A stretch of DNA of 64,000 nucleotides from contig NW_021780168.1 of assembly GCF_900963305.1 (NCBI RefSeq), forward strand, positions 124,001 through 188,000, given 5' to 3'. The position numbers were made by a program, and so were the translations under genes. Each line of letters starts with the position of its first letter. Within the stretch, counting starts at the first letter, position 1. The stretch comes from Echeneis naucrates. Taxonomy: Eukaryota > Chordata > Actinopteri > Carangiformes > Echeneidae. Positions 9,480-19,553 of the stretch are shown here, piece after piece. Under the pieces are notes generated by a model that worked only from the letters and a program-made list of their open reading frames with translations, was not told where the DNA came from and ran no database searches.

Positions 9480-10500
9480 AGATCTTCCCTCTTCAGCTAG
9501 TGCAGCTTCAGTATGGCATTGTTACTATTGTAATGATGTCATCTTCAAATCCAACAAACTTTGGATAGTGAACAGCTAGCTGTTGCTAAAAAGCCGTTTT
9601 TGTCAGTCAGCACTGCCCCAACAAGTAGCACTTACTGAATTCAACAGTCAAGTTAAGGTAACATTTGTGACTTTCAATTACTTCCTCAACCCCCACCCCC
9701 CACATCACTGATAATACCTGCTGTCCTGGTGATTGAAGAAAAGAAGGAATGACATTCCTCATCTTTTTTGTCCAAATTCCAACCAGGACAACCCCAAAGA
9801 GAAGCACTTATGCACAAAGACTTCATCAGTGTCTCTGATTGGAGTGATCTGAGTTAGATCTGAAGAAAACATGGCTCCAAGACTTATTGTTGTTTTTGCC
9901 ATTTAACAATGAAAGGGGAAAAAGAGAGCAAAGAGAATAGAAACATTAATACATAAAATAGTCATCAATGTCTCTCATTGAATTGGCTAAGTCACATTAA
10001 GCTTCAATTCTGACCTAACTCTGGTGATTAGTGATTAGGGTAGTGTTGTTTCAACTGATCTGAAGAAATCTGTTCAAAATGGGAATCTTAATCATTTTGT
10101 TGAAATTCTAACCAGGACAACCTCAAAGAGAAGCACTTTTGCACAAAGAATTCATCAGCGTTTCTGATTGAGGTGGTCTGAGTTAGATTCTAAGAATCTA
10201 ATGGGAAATGGGTAAAGGAAGGAAAACTTCTGAAATCACCAACATTACCCCAAATAATAGCACTTACTGCTCTCAGAACACAAGTCTGTGCTTCAGTTGG
10301 GGAAATGTTGAGGACAAATTTGTGAATTTAACTGATCACAATGAATCAATTTAGCAATATTTTGTCCAATTTCAAACCAGGACAACCCCAAAGAGAAGCA
10401 CTTATGGACAAGAATTCATCAGTGTCTCTGACTGGAGTGATCCGAGTTAGATCTGAAGAAAACATGGCTCCAAGAATTAATGCTGTTTTTGTAAATTAAC
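9480..10500 (+). repeat. Degenerate repeat-unit block 1
   Basis: Several copies of a degenerate unit marked by CCCAACAAGTAGCACTTACTG, then GACAACCCCAAAGAGAAGCA, then AGAAAACATGGCTCCAAG. The same unit fills 15525-16920 and 24120-27470. No protein recognised. Confidence 0.8.
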
Positions 10501-10502
10501 AC

Positions 10503-10640
10503 TGTTCCATCAGTAACCATCAAAGGAGATGCTGATTCTGTGATGTCACAAAGGTTCTAATGACATCACAGAGATCAAAGACTCCTCCCACTTTTTTGTC
10601 ATGACCTCCACAGTAGAGTGCACTCTGTTAATGAAGCTTA
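10503..10640 (+). repeat. Dispersed repeat, copy 2 (see 6209)
   Basis: Plus-strand copy of the GATGCTGATTCTGTGATGTC unit, directly upstream of the tRNA-Gln copy. Confidence 0.8.
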
Positions 10641-10667
10641 AAAGACAAATGTGCCAGATACCTGTGG

Positions 10668-10735
10668 GGTTCCATGGTGTAATGGTACTCTGGAATCTGA
10701 ATCCAGCAATCTCAGTTATAATCTCGGTGAAACCT
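10668..10735 (+). pseudogene. tRNA-Gln(CTG) with shortened D-loop
   Basis: GGTTCCATGGTGTAATGG start, anticodon stem-loop CTGGAATCTGAATCCAG (loop with CTG) and TGAAACCT end. Compared with normal tRNA-Gln, about 4 bases are missing from the D-loop, and the B box is altered (GTTATAATC), so it is probably inactive. Confidence 0.75.
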
Positions 10736-10809
10736 GAATCTTACACAATTGTGAGGAGCACAACTGTTGACTGACACAGACGTGGCTTCAGAGACAGACT
10801 GTCAGTACT

Positions 10810-10878
10810 GATGCTGAGCTGCTTAAAGTGTCTGTCTTGTAAACATGACATCCTGCATTCAAACTCCCAGCAGTGCTT
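10810..10878 (+). pseudogene. tRNA-Thr(TGT) degenerate copy
   Basis: Sister of 7469-7536 with TGTCTTGTAAACATGACATC; the anticodon stem is broken. Confidence 0.7.
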
Positions 10879-11047
10879 CACTCTCAGCTGTTACAGCTTT
10901 TACTTGCAATCTCTGGACAAGACAAGAGAAACAGTAATTTAGTGGTTGTTGCGCAGACGGAAATTTGGTGATTGACCGCTTTGCACAGGACACAAACTTT
11001 GGTAAGAGTCATGATGGTCAGCAACTGATATTGGCAAAATAACACAA

Positions 11048-11110
11048 GGGCTTGTGCGGGATTTGAACCCAGGACCTCTCGCACCCCAAGCATTCAAACC
11101 CCAGCAGTGC
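11048..11110 (-). pseudogene. tRNA-Pro 3' half fused to tRNA-Thr end
   Basis: The minus-strand 3' half of tRNA-Pro (GGGTGCGAGAGGTCCTGGG then TTCAAATCCCG) abuts plus-strand ATTCAAACCCCAGCAGTGCT, the 3' end of a tRNA-Thr copy. This is a junction between two tRNA remnants in opposite orientation. Confidence 0.65.
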
Positions 11111-11183
11111 TGTGGTTCATACTTTACAGTTTGTTTTCAGTCAGACCTGCTGATCTGCAGTGATGGGCTGTGTGTCTTTATGG

Positions 11184-11229
11184 GGGGGTGTAGCTCCCCA
11201 GTTCCCCAGTTCAAATCTGGGTGCCCCCT
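11184..11229 (+). pseudogene. tRNA-Cys with internal deletion
   Basis: Keeps GGGGGTGTAGCTC and CAGTTCAAATCTGGGTGCCC but lacks the whole anticodon arm. Flanks match those of 5923-5994 in inverse orientation. Confidence 0.8.
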
Positions 11230-12014
11230 GCCAAACTGCTTATTTTCACATGTAAACACAAACTGTTTGACTGTGATGTTTCTCAGTTCAGCCCACCTGG
11301 TGTTGGTATTATCTTTCACTGCCTTCTGTAACTTTTGTTCACAGGGAGACAAAAATGCCTGAATTACGCACCCTGCACAACACAGACTAACCTCAGGGGA
11401 ACAGACCGCCAGCAAGGGCCCCTCAACACACACTTTGATATCAGTAAATCCACCGTGTTTCAAAGAAGTTCAGAGTGTTTCTGACATGGATACAGACAGA
11501 CAGATCCAGTGTCCCAGAGAGAGAAGAGTCCCGACACTCCCTGATCTCACTGCGGGGTGGTCACGTGGTTCATGTCAGCCCGCTGAACTGTCATGTTCTT
11601 CTGTGGAACAGACAGCAGAGACTGAGACATTGCATGCTAAATATAAATAAAACCACATACTCAACTACTTGTTTGGCTGTTATTGCATCATTCCATATTT
11701 GCACATGTCAGTTTCACATTTGGAGTGGTAGGGTGACAACTGAACGCTCTGTATAAGTATTACTTAGATACGTTTTCAAGTTTTAGTGGGAAAGCAAACA
11801 CATCTCTCAAGGAGTTAACCTTGAGTCTGGCGCCTTAGACCACCTGACATGTTCGTCCAGCTGCCAGTCTCTGATGAGGAAACAGAAACCAATGTAGAGG
11901 AAGGGGGCAGTGCAACTGTGCTAACATTAGCATGTAGTGTGAGGATGAAGTAAACTGTAAATCTCACTTTGAGCAACGTAGAACATTGTTTATTATTTGA
12001 ATATGACTGCACAG
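11230..12014. other. No gene recognised
   Basis: Contains several 65-110-codon open frames on both strands that overlap one another and match nothing I know. Confidence 0.3.
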
Positions 12015-12375
12015 AGTTTTTGAATGATCAATAATCTTCTCAGCTGTTCTGAATGGTGACAGTGGGGCAGCCTTTGTGTTTACATCTGAATCACATGTGA
12101 TTTTGGAAATTCTTCAAAACAGCTTCAAAGGAGGAGTTTCATTCTGTGAGTATTGTTACATCATCAGGCGATGTATCAAAGGCAGCAGCTCTTCAGACAC
12201 ACAAGTGACACACAACTGTGAGGAGCACAAGTGTTGACCTCTCACACCCTACACATTCAAATCCCCACCAGTGCTGTGGTTCATACTTTACAGTATGTTT
12301 TCAGTCAGACCTGCTGATCTGCAGTGATGGGCTGTGTGTGCCCCCTGCCAAACACTGCATGTTTTCACATGGGGA
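12015..12375. repeat. Repeat with near-complete loss of tRNA-Cys
   Basis: The inverted copy of the 7680-7800 repeat is followed by CAGACCTGCTGATCTGCAGT and GATGGGCTGTGTGTGCCCCC. These are the flanks of the tRNA-Cys copies at 5923 and 11184, but only the last bases of the tRNA remain. Confidence 0.65.
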
Positions 12376-13004
12376 TGGGGGGGTTTGAAATTACAAAGGG
12401 AGGAAGAAAAGACAGAGGGAGGCTTGTCACTGTAAATTACTGTGATGATTGCTGATTCTCTCAAATAAGAATATGTTTAAAACAAACGAACCAAATCAAT
12501 TAAACGGCTTTGCTTTGTCGTGACACCCAAACATTTGGACACAACTTTCTGACAGGCTGTCATTAGTCTTACTAAAGTTTTCCGAGCGTGAAAAGCGGTT
12601 AATCACCAAATTTCCTTCTGCTGAACAAAGCTGTAATAAAGGAAGTGATGAGCAGGAACTCCACTGAGAGCGAAGCACTGCAGGATGTCTTGTAGCCAAC
12701 AACAGAAGTGCCACTGCAGCACTCTGCTGCTCAACTCTCAGTATTATAGATATGACGGACAACATTCTCTGTGTTTTCCTGTTAATCAGTGCTGCTGATA
12801 AACTCATGTCTCATGAGCACGCCAGCACGCTTCCACTGCACCACTCTGCTCACTATGTTCAAGTTGCAATGTCCTCTGGAGTTTTGTGTAATTTTTAACC
12901 ACCACATCCACTTTCTGTCAAAGCGGCTGTGGTGGTTAAAAAGTCCTGAGATTTCCCCCTGCAGTGTATCAAATGACCACGAGGGGGCAGCTTGGAAAAT
13001 GAAG
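12376..13004. other. No gene recognised
   Basis: A 103-codon minus-strand frame (12496-12807) has no recognised domain. A degenerate tRNA-Thr end (AGCACTGCAGGATGTCTTGT) lies near 12675. Confidence 0.3.
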
Positions 13005-13071
13005 TCAGAGCTTATTGAAGAGCATCAGACTTTTAATCTGAGGATCCAGGGTTCAAGTCCCTGTTCAGGTG
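13005..13071 (+). pseudogene. tRNA-Lys(TTT) with damaged 5' part
   Basis: AGAGCATCAGACTTTTAATC, then GGGTTCAAGTCCCTGTTCAG are tRNA-Lys(TTT), but the acceptor 5' strand and D-arm are unrecognisable. Confidence 0.75.
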
Positions 13072-13127
13072 CTGCAGCTTCTTCCCAATGGCTGTTTTTT
13101 TGTCATCACATGTATCTTTGAGTTTAT

Positions 13128-13198
13128 GACGAGGTGAAGGCGATGGACTGCTAATCCATTGTGCTCTGCACGCGTGGGTTTGAATCCCATCCTCGTCG
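13128..13198 (+). pseudogene. tRNA-Ser(GCT) lacking the D-arm
   Basis: GACGAGG/CCTCGTC acceptor, anticodon arm ATGGACTGCTAATCCAT (GCT), long variable arm GTGCTCTGCACGC and T-arm are intact, with discriminator G. About 11-12 bases of the D-arm (the GCCGAGTGGTTA region), including the A box, are gone, so Pol III transcription is doubtful. Confidence 0.8.
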
Positions 13199-13324
13199 GT
13201 GTTTAGCTGGCTTTAGTCTGTCTGAGTTGTACCCTGCTGTTGAGCAGATTAAAATGTGGTGATTGCCCTTTTTTAACAGGAGACAAACTTTGTTAAGAGT
13301 CATGATGGTCACTACACTACAGAA

Positions 13325-13470
13325 ACTGCATGCACTCATTCATTTGAAGCGACTGTGAGAGTGTGACGTATCCATCTGTGTCGCGTGGGAGATCAATGAA
13401 AGGCAGGAAATGACTTTGATCTCCAGTGACGTCACACAGTCTCGTTGTGGAGTTATTAGTTGTTGATTCT
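13325..13470 (-). repeat. Dispersed TGACGTCA repeat, copy B
   Basis: Minus-strand relative of 1828-2052, with GTGTGACGTCACTGGAGATC, then AGTCATTTCCTGCC. Confidence 0.7.
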
Positions 13471-13611
13471 GCAAAAACGGTCCATAGAAGTCTAATATCA
13501 CCAAAACATGTTAACCAGACAGTGTTCAAGGATTTGAGGTTTAAACCACTAAATTCTCTTTATTAACTAAAGCTGTGTCTGTTATATCTATAACATTTAA
13601 CATTATGCAGA

Positions 13612-13685
13612 AGGCACTGCTAGGATTTGAACCCAGGATCTCCTGTTTACAAGAAAGGCGCTTTGACCAGCTAAGCCACAGCATC
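13612..13685 (-). tRNA. tRNA-Thr (TGT)
   Basis: Minus strand: GTGGCTTAGCTGGTCAAAGC, anticodon loop with TGT in TTTCTTGTAAACAGG, and T-arm CTGGGTTCAAATCCTAG. One acceptor mismatch (A2-C71) and a weakened anticodon-stem pair. A related locus with the same flanks lies at 63732-63805. Confidence 0.75.
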
Positions 13686-13773
13686 ACGCTGAAGTACATG
13701 TATATACAGAGGATCTGGTAATGGAAGTGTAATGTGTATACTGCAGCTGAGGTTGATGTTAAAGTGGTTTGAG

Positions 13774-13796
13774 CTACCATTTGAGCTAATTCCCCT
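13774..13796 (-). pseudogene. tRNA-Ala(AGC) 5' fragment
   Basis: GGGGAATTAGCTCAAATGGT on the minus strand, 5' end only. Confidence 0.6.
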
Positions 13797-13933
13797 GAGA
13801 GAACAAACTACCAGACAATTGGTCACCTGCCAAAATAAAAATATATATAATCACACTGTGCACGTGCAAATAAAGATCAGTGTATCATCACGGTACCACT
13901 TTGGGTTCATTTAGAGAACATGTGCTGATGGCT

Positions 13934-13967
13934 GGGGAATTAGCTCAAATGGTAGAGCGCTCGCTTT
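13934..13967 (+). pseudogene. tRNA-Ala(AGC) 5' half
   Basis: GGGGAATTAGCTCAAATGGT then AGAGCGCTCGCTT, truncated inside the anticodon loop. Confidence 0.75.
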
Positions 13968-14030
13968 GAAACCTGTGGATGTTGTTAAAGCGGCCTTTTC
14001 TCAAAGCTTAGCTTCCATGCTAGCATTGCA

Positions 14031-14109
14031 GGGGAATTAGCTCAAATGGTGCTAATTCTGTGCTGGCTTAGCATGTGAGAGGTAGTGGGATCGATGCCCA
14101 CATTCTCCA
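14031..14109 (+). pseudogene. tRNA-Ala(AGC) with scrambled middle
   Basis: Normal start and normal end (GGGATCGATGCCCACATTCT, CCA), but the D-loop/anticodon stem is replaced by TGCTAATTCTGTGCTG. Looks like recombination between tRNA-Ala copies. Confidence 0.7.
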
Positions 14110-14534
14110 CAAGACTTTAGCTCTTTGGAGATACAGCAACAAGTGAACTAAACACAGCAAGTCTTTGGTTTTTTTTTTGTATGGATTCATGGCAGAGGTT
14201 ACAAAATTAAGGAGGTCAAGAAGGTCAGTGGATCAGCAACAACCATATAAATTACTGTTTCTCTTGTCCAGAGATTGCAATGATAATTTTGTGGTTCATG
14301 GTGTTGATGCAGAGACAGAACTTCACAACTCTCTGCAGCATCCAACAGAAGCTGGATGCTGCTGTTGTGCATTTAAACTGGAAAATAGTGAGATGACACC
14401 TGTTGTGTCATTCTTTATACTTGTCTATGCAGAGCGGTGAAATGGTCCATAGAAGTCTAATATATCATCGAATCATGTTAAAGGAACGGAGGTTCTAGTC
14501 CCAACCACTAAATTCTCATTATTAACTAAAGCTG
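14110..14534. other. No gene recognised
   Basis: A 91-codon plus-strand frame (14165-14440) overlaps sequence repeated around other tRNA remnants and is probably chance. Confidence 0.3.
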
Positions 14535-14607
14535 TGCCCCGTATAAGGCTTGAACTCATGACCTTCAGATTATGAGACTGATGCGCTGCCTACTGCACCA
14601 AATGTTT
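14535..14607 (-). pseudogene. Elongator tRNA-Met(CAT), damaged acceptor
   Basis: Minus strand: GCAGTAGGCAGCGCATCAGT, anticodon loop CTCATAA (CAT), and 3' end ACGGGGCA. The 5' acceptor strand no longer matches GCCTCGT. Confidence 0.75.
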
Positions 14608-14973
14608 CAAGTAACCCAAATAGGAAAGTTCCTTATTGACAGCATTGTTGCGCTTTGCGACATCTGAGCTAAAGATACAAATAAACTAATATAAATTGGC
14701 TTTTATTTTGAAATGCTCTTGTTCTTTCTGTAGCTTAAAGCGTCAATGAGTTGAAACGCAGCAAAACATATTAAATGATAAAAGTATAATACAAATACAA
14801 TAAAAAATTGTAGCCGTTGATGTGACATTATGTTACGGCTTCAGCTGGCGTCTTCACTGTGGCAAGTGTCTTGTTACTGCCACTACACGTTGATGTTACG
14901 GCAGTTGCACTGCCCCTTTCCTCCACTTTGGTTTCACCAGAACCATTAAATATGGTATAACCTGTAATACATA
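14608..14973. other. No gene seen
   Basis: AT-rich; nothing recognised. Confidence 0.3.
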
Positions 14974-15035
14974 ACTGTCGAACCCTCAGTCTTCTGATCC
15001 GAAGTCAGACGCCTTGTCCATTAGCCCCTGGCCAT
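14974..15035 (-). pseudogene. tRNA-Arg(TCG) truncated
   Basis: GGCTAATGGACAAGGCGTCT, GACTTCGGATC anticodon arm and GAGGGTTCGA remain; the 3' end is lost. Confidence 0.75.
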
Positions 15036-15417
15036 TGTGACTCTTACCAAAGTTTGTCTCCTGTGAAAAGCAGTCAATCACCAAATTTCCATCTGCTCAA
15101 CACAGCAACAGTCTGAAGAGCTGCTGCTTTTGATATATCGCCAGTCAGCAAATAGCAAATTTGGCAAGGATCATGTAGATCTACATACTGTAGGGTATCA
15201 TCAAGATCACAGGTTGGTAACATCACCTGTGAGCAGAAAATCCAGAAAATCCCCACCCGAACACCAGAGGAAGGTTAGTCTTTTCTGTAGTTCCATGTCA
15301 CACTTTTTTTAAACTCAAACCAAATCTATCGAGGTGTCTGCACGGAATCCTCCTGTGGTTGTACGAGCAGTTTGGTGATCTTCTGTAGGATGGCGACCTG
15401 TTTCTTCTGGATCGCTG

Positions 15418-15520
15418 TCTCCTCTTCTTCCTGTAGTCTGGGAAAAAAACTGCTAACCCTAACCCACCATGCAGGGGATGTAGCTCAGTGGGAGAGCGCA
15501 TGCTTTGCATGTATGAGGCT
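15418..15520 (+). pseudogene. tRNA-Ala(TGC) 5' part with duplicated flank
   Basis: Copy of 8598-8700: upstream CTCTTCTTCCTGTAGTCTGG and the tRNA up to TGTATGAGGC (tRNA part 15474-15520). It then breaks directly into the degenerate repeat unit. Confidence 0.85.
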
Positions 15521-15524
15521 TCAT

Positions 15525-16920
15525 CAGTGTCTCTGATTGGAGTGATCCGGGTTAAATAGCTCACACATGATCTCTCCCAAAGAGTCTTGCAGCCACTTCC
15601 CTGTTGTGTCTGAATGAAACCACTCCTACCTGTCTACTTTGTTGAGACGGTTTCAATGGTCTTGGTAATGGTTCATATCAGGAACAGACAACGATCCTCT
15701 TAAATTCATGAGGTCCTTTAGCATATGGTGAGACGGCAGCTAACTGTGGTGATTGGCTGTTAGGGGAGTGTTGCTGCAGCTGATCTGACCAAATCTGTTC
15801 AAAATGGGAATCTTTGTTTTTTTTTTGTTTTCTTTTGTTTTCCAACCAATTCCAACCAAAACTAGAGATTCAAATTTTTGTTATTCATTGACACAGCACC
15901 AACAAAGAGCATGTACTACTTTCTGAACACAAGTCTGTGCTTCGGTTCAGGGAAAGTTGATGACAAATTCAGCTGCTTTTAAGAAATTTATCAAAACTGG
16001 TTTTAACTCCATCCAGGACAACCCCAAAGAGAAGCACTTGTACAAAAGGACGTCATCAGTCTTTCTAATTGAAATGATCAGTGATGCATTCTAAGATGTC
16101 TTTGTCAGTCAGCACTGCCCCAACAAGTAGCACTTACTGAATTCAACAGCCAAGTCAGTGCTCAAGTTAAGGTAACATTTGTGACTTTCAAATTACTTTC
16201 TTAACCCCCACCACCCAAAAATTGATAGAACCTCATCTGCTTGTGATTTGCTTTTGAAATCACCAACATTACCCCAACTAATAGCACTTACTGCTCTCAG
16301 AATACAAGTTGGTGCTTCAGTTCGGGAAATGTTCATGACAAATTCGCGAATTTAGCTGTTTTAAAGAAATCTATCAAAACTTTAATTCCATCCAGGACAA
16401 CCCCAAAGAGAAGCACTTATGCACAAAGACTTCATCAATGCCTCTGATTGGAGTGATCCGAGTTAGATCTGAAGAAAACATGGCTCCAAGAATTAATGTC
16501 GTTTTTGTGAATTAACCCTGAAAGGGGAAAAGAGAGCAAAGAGAATAGAAGTCAGATTGAGCTCAAATTTTTACCTCACATGATCTCCTCCAAAGAGTCT
16601 TTGCAGCCACTTCCCAGTTGTGTTGCAGTTCCAATGGACTCCCTTTCAGGCTTTTGCCCATCTTATACCTGAATGAAACCACTCCCACAGCTCCCTGTCT
16701 ACTTAGTTTGGGCGGTTTCAATGGTCTTGGTAATGGTTTGTAATGAAGAACACATTTAGTCCATCAGGAACAGACAACAATCCTCTTAAATTCATGAGGA
16801 GCATTGGCATATGGTGAGAGGACTGTTAACTGCAGTGATTAGAGATTAGGGTTGTGTTGTTGTAGCTGATCTGAAGAAATCTATTTAAAATAGCAGATCA
16901 TCATCTTTTTTTTTTACTGA
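15525..16920 (+). repeat. Degenerate repeat-unit block 2
   Basis: Same unit as 9480-10500, plus a second segment with GAACAGACAACGATCCTCTT and TTGGTAATGGTT also present in block 3. No open frame crosses units. Confidence 0.8.
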
Positions 16921-17246
16921 ATTTCTGAGCAGGACACCCCAAAGAAAAGCATTTATGTAGAAAGTTAACAAGCAGCTGTGTTGTGTTAGAAACAACAAAC
17001 ATGTCCAGAAAAGACAAACTGTTCTGTGTATTTCCCTGAAGAGTTGCCAGACTGTGTTCACACCTTGATTACTGCCATCACAGTTCACCTTTTGTGTCTT
17101 TCTTTTGTCATCCCTCACAAAATTTAATTTGCTGGCACAGAGGCACCAATAGAAAAATGGTGGGGGGGCTGTGACTTGGTTCCCATCATTCATATTAAAG
17201 AGCCGTTCAAGAGACTCTCTGTGATCTCTGTGAACATAAATCTTTA

Positions 17247-17300
17247 CCTCGGTCTTCTGATCCAAAGTCAAACACCTTGTCCTTTGGGCCATGTGGGGTC
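17247..17300 (-). pseudogene. tRNA-Arg-like fragment
   Basis: GGACAAGGTGTTTGACTTTG then GATCAGAAGACCGAG; anticodon drifted to TTG, T-arm missing. Confidence 0.6.
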
Positions 17301-17521
17301 TGAGTGTGGCCCATTTTAATGTCCTGTTGTCAGTTAAGTGTCTGTTCTTGTCATATTTCATTGCTTCAACATTCATCAGGATGATGGCAGCATCAAGCAG
17401 CAGAGGTCAGTGTTGGCCATGAACTGAGATCAGATCCACCTTCTGTGGAGGAGATCTGAAAAACCTCACTGATTTCTGTAAAATGGACACAGTTTAGTCT
17501 GTTCACCTTCACACAGCTGCC

Positions 17522-17594
17522 CAACCACAAAGGGACTTGAACCCTCAGTCTTGTGATCCGAAGTCAGACGCCTTGTCCATTAGGCCACATGGTC
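17522..17594 (-). tRNA. tRNA-Arg (TCG)
   Basis: Complete on the minus strand: GACCATG acceptor pairing with TGTGGTT (wobbles), GGCCTAATGGACAAGGC D-arm, anticodon loop with TCG in CTGACTTCGGATCA, and T-arm GAGGGTTCAAGTCCCTT. One changed anticodon-stem neighbour (CACAAG). Plausibly functional. Confidence 0.82.
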
Positions 17595-17738
17595 ACTGGG
17601 CCTTGGTAATGTCCCATTGTCAGTCAGTCAGCACTGCCTGGATACAACAGTGGTCAGGGCTGTATGATGTATGTTTATACTGAAACTCTGACAGCTCTCC
17701 TCCATCTCACTCTTTTACTTTCTCTGGGTTCCAGCCCT

Positions 17739-17769
17739 CGTAGGCAGCGTGTCAGTCTCATAATCTGAC
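17739..17769 (+). pseudogene. tRNA-Met fragment
   Basis: GTAGGCAGCGTGTCAGTCTC then ATAATCTGA: D-arm to anticodon arm only. Confidence 0.65.
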
Positions 17770-17970
17770 CAACGATCCATGTTGGTCCATGATGTTAACG
17801 TGTGTTAAAATCAGAGAGAATTTACACTCATTCAACTCAAATCCAGGAACATCCCAAACATGACTATTAGTCCTGTCTGAGAGTTTCCTCCACTGACAGC
17901 AAACATACTGTATATCCATACTGATCACTGTGATCAGGTTTGAATCATCTCTGTGAGAATCCCACATGAA

Positions 17971-18049
17971 GCTGCCAGTGTGCGGTTCTTATATGACAGT
18001 AACCTGCAGAGTGATGCTGAGGTTGTGAGTTCAAGCCTCCCCTGGAGCA
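17971..18049 (+). pseudogene. tRNA-Ile(TAT) missing D-arm, intron remnant kept
   Basis: TGCGGTTCTTATATGACAGT, intron-like sequence, then GATGCTGAGGTTGTGAGTTC and CCCTGGAGCA. The region between the acceptor and anticodon stem is deleted. Confidence 0.75.
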
Positions 18050-18119
18050 GCTGGTTGAACTATTTGAAGAAAGGTGGTATCTTCTTACAGCGCAAAAATT
18101 CTTTCTTTTTTTGTGGATG

Positions 18120-18310
18120 ATGTCACAGTACTCACAGAATGAAACTCCTCCTTTGAAGCTGCTTTGAAGAACTTCCAAAATCACATGTGATTCAGATGTA
18201 AACACAAAGGCTGCCTCACTGTCACCATTCAGAACAGCTGTGAAGATTATTGATTATTCATTGATTGATTATTAATGATCAGCTCAGAACCAAACAGTGT
18301 ATCTGAAGCA
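18120..18310 (+). repeat. Dispersed tRNA-block repeat, copy 3
   Basis: Same repeat as 7680-7800. Confidence 0.7.
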
Positions 18311-18484
18311 CAGGAAAGAGTTCTGCTCTCCAACACTCTGATCCCTCAGTTACCATCGAGTGCACACTGTTAATGAAGCTCAGGTAGACACAGGTAGATG
18401 AATAGTCCTACATTAAAACCGTGAATGGATTTCCCCAACAAGCCTTTTGATAGCAGCTTTAGAAGGTGCTGTGTTCAGGTGACA

Positions 18485-18523
18485 GTCTCCTCTGGAATTG
18501 AGGGTTCAAATACCACTCCTGAC
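18485..18523 (+). pseudogene. tRNA-Leu 3' fragment
   Basis: Variable-arm remnant and GGGTTCAAATACCACTCCTG then ACA, as at the end of vertebrate tRNA-Leu. Confidence 0.6.
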
Positions 18524-18882
18524 AGTCTGTGCTGTTACCCAGCTTCTTTGTCTGAGGGCCTTCTGGGAAAGATTTTTGTTGTGCTTTAAGTCACATCTGT
18601 CCTCATTCAGCTGATTCCTCAATTAACTGTTAGTACAAACTGTTTGTAACATATCACATACATCTTCACTGAAATAATGACACCTGTGTCACCTGTGAGA
18701 AAGCTCAAAGCTGTGTCCAAAGGTTTGGAGGAGTGAATGGCAGAAAGATGTCTTTGAAGCCATTTGGACACACAACCAGTCAGCGTGCAGCATTCAACCT
18801 CACAATATTTCATGTGGTTGTGGTGTGGTTGAAAGACGAGGCAGAATATTGGAAATGTAGGTCAAAACAAGGTCCACCTGTG

Positions 18883-18935
18883 ATGCTGAAACCCGGGATC
18901 AAACCATGGACCTTTAGATCTTCAGTCTAACATCA
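18883..18935 (-). pseudogene. tRNA-Phe(GAA) 3' part
   Basis: GTTAGACTGAAGATCTAAAG on the minus strand, followed by a changed T-arm and TTTCAGCA end; no 5' half. Confidence 0.7.
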
Positions 18936-19116
18936 GTTTTAGATTAAATTAAACAATTCAATGTTGCACTCATTCATGCACTATGCAATGTTGAAAAGGC
19001 ACATAAAATGGGAATTTGACTGTTTCATAATAAAGGAGTTAGGACTTAAAACACTAAAGCCTGTGTGCTCCCTGTGGCTCCCTCAGATCCAGGACCTTTA
19101 AGTCGTTGCAGCTAAT

Positions 19117-19188
19117 GGCTCGTTGGTCTAGGGGTATGATTCTCGCTTCGGGTGTGAGAGGTCCTGGGTTCAAATCCCGGATGAGCCC
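19117..19188 (+). tRNA. tRNA-Pro (CGG)
   Basis: GGCTCGT with ATGAGCC acceptor (one G-U), TGGTCTAGGGGTATGA D-arm, anticodon arm CTCGCTTCGGGTGTGAG (loop TTCGGGT, anticodon CGG), T-arm CTGGGTTCAAATCCCGG, discriminator C. Good cloverleaf; likely functional or recently so. Confidence 0.9.
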
Positions 19189-19355
19189 TTAGTGTTATAT
19201 TGCCAATATCTTCCCAAAGTTTGTCTCCTGTGAAAAGCGGTCACCACATTTCCATCTGCTCAACACAGCAACAACCACTTTGTCTTGTCCAGAAACTGCA
19301 AGCAAAAGCTGGAATACATGAAGTGATGAGCAGGAACTCCACTGAGAGCGAAGCA

Positions 19356-19408
19356 CTGCTGGGGTTTGAACGCAACATGTCCTGTTTACAAGACAAGGCT
19401 TATTGATA
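19356..19408 (-). pseudogene. tRNA-Thr fragment
   Basis: CTTGTAAACAGGACATGTTG then TTCAAACCCCAGCAGTGCT on the minus strand; the 5' half is missing. Confidence 0.65.
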
Positions 19409-19472
19409 CTAATACATACTAAGCCAGCAGCCTGCCCATTGAGCTAATTCCGCTGTGCTAACATGCTAGCGT

Positions 19473-19525
19473 GCGCAGCTCACTTGGGAGAGCGTTAGAC
19501 TGAAGATGTAAAGGCCCCTGGTTTG
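19473..19525 (+). pseudogene. tRNA-Phe(GAA) partial
   Basis: GCTCACTTGGGAGAGCGTTA then GACTGAAGATGTAAAGG; both acceptor strands lost. Confidence 0.65.
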
Positions 19526-19531
19526 TCACAT

Positions 19532-19553
19532 GTCAGGATGGCTCAGTGGTCTT
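19532..19553 (+). pseudogene. tRNA-Leu 5' fragment
   Basis: GTCAGGATGGCTCAGTGGTC matches the start of tRNA-Leu; short, so uncertain. Confidence 0.4.

Noticed and set aside
16885-17376. 163-codon minus-strand frame
   Set aside because: Includes a tRNA-Arg fragment and repeat-block sequence; no recognisable protein features.
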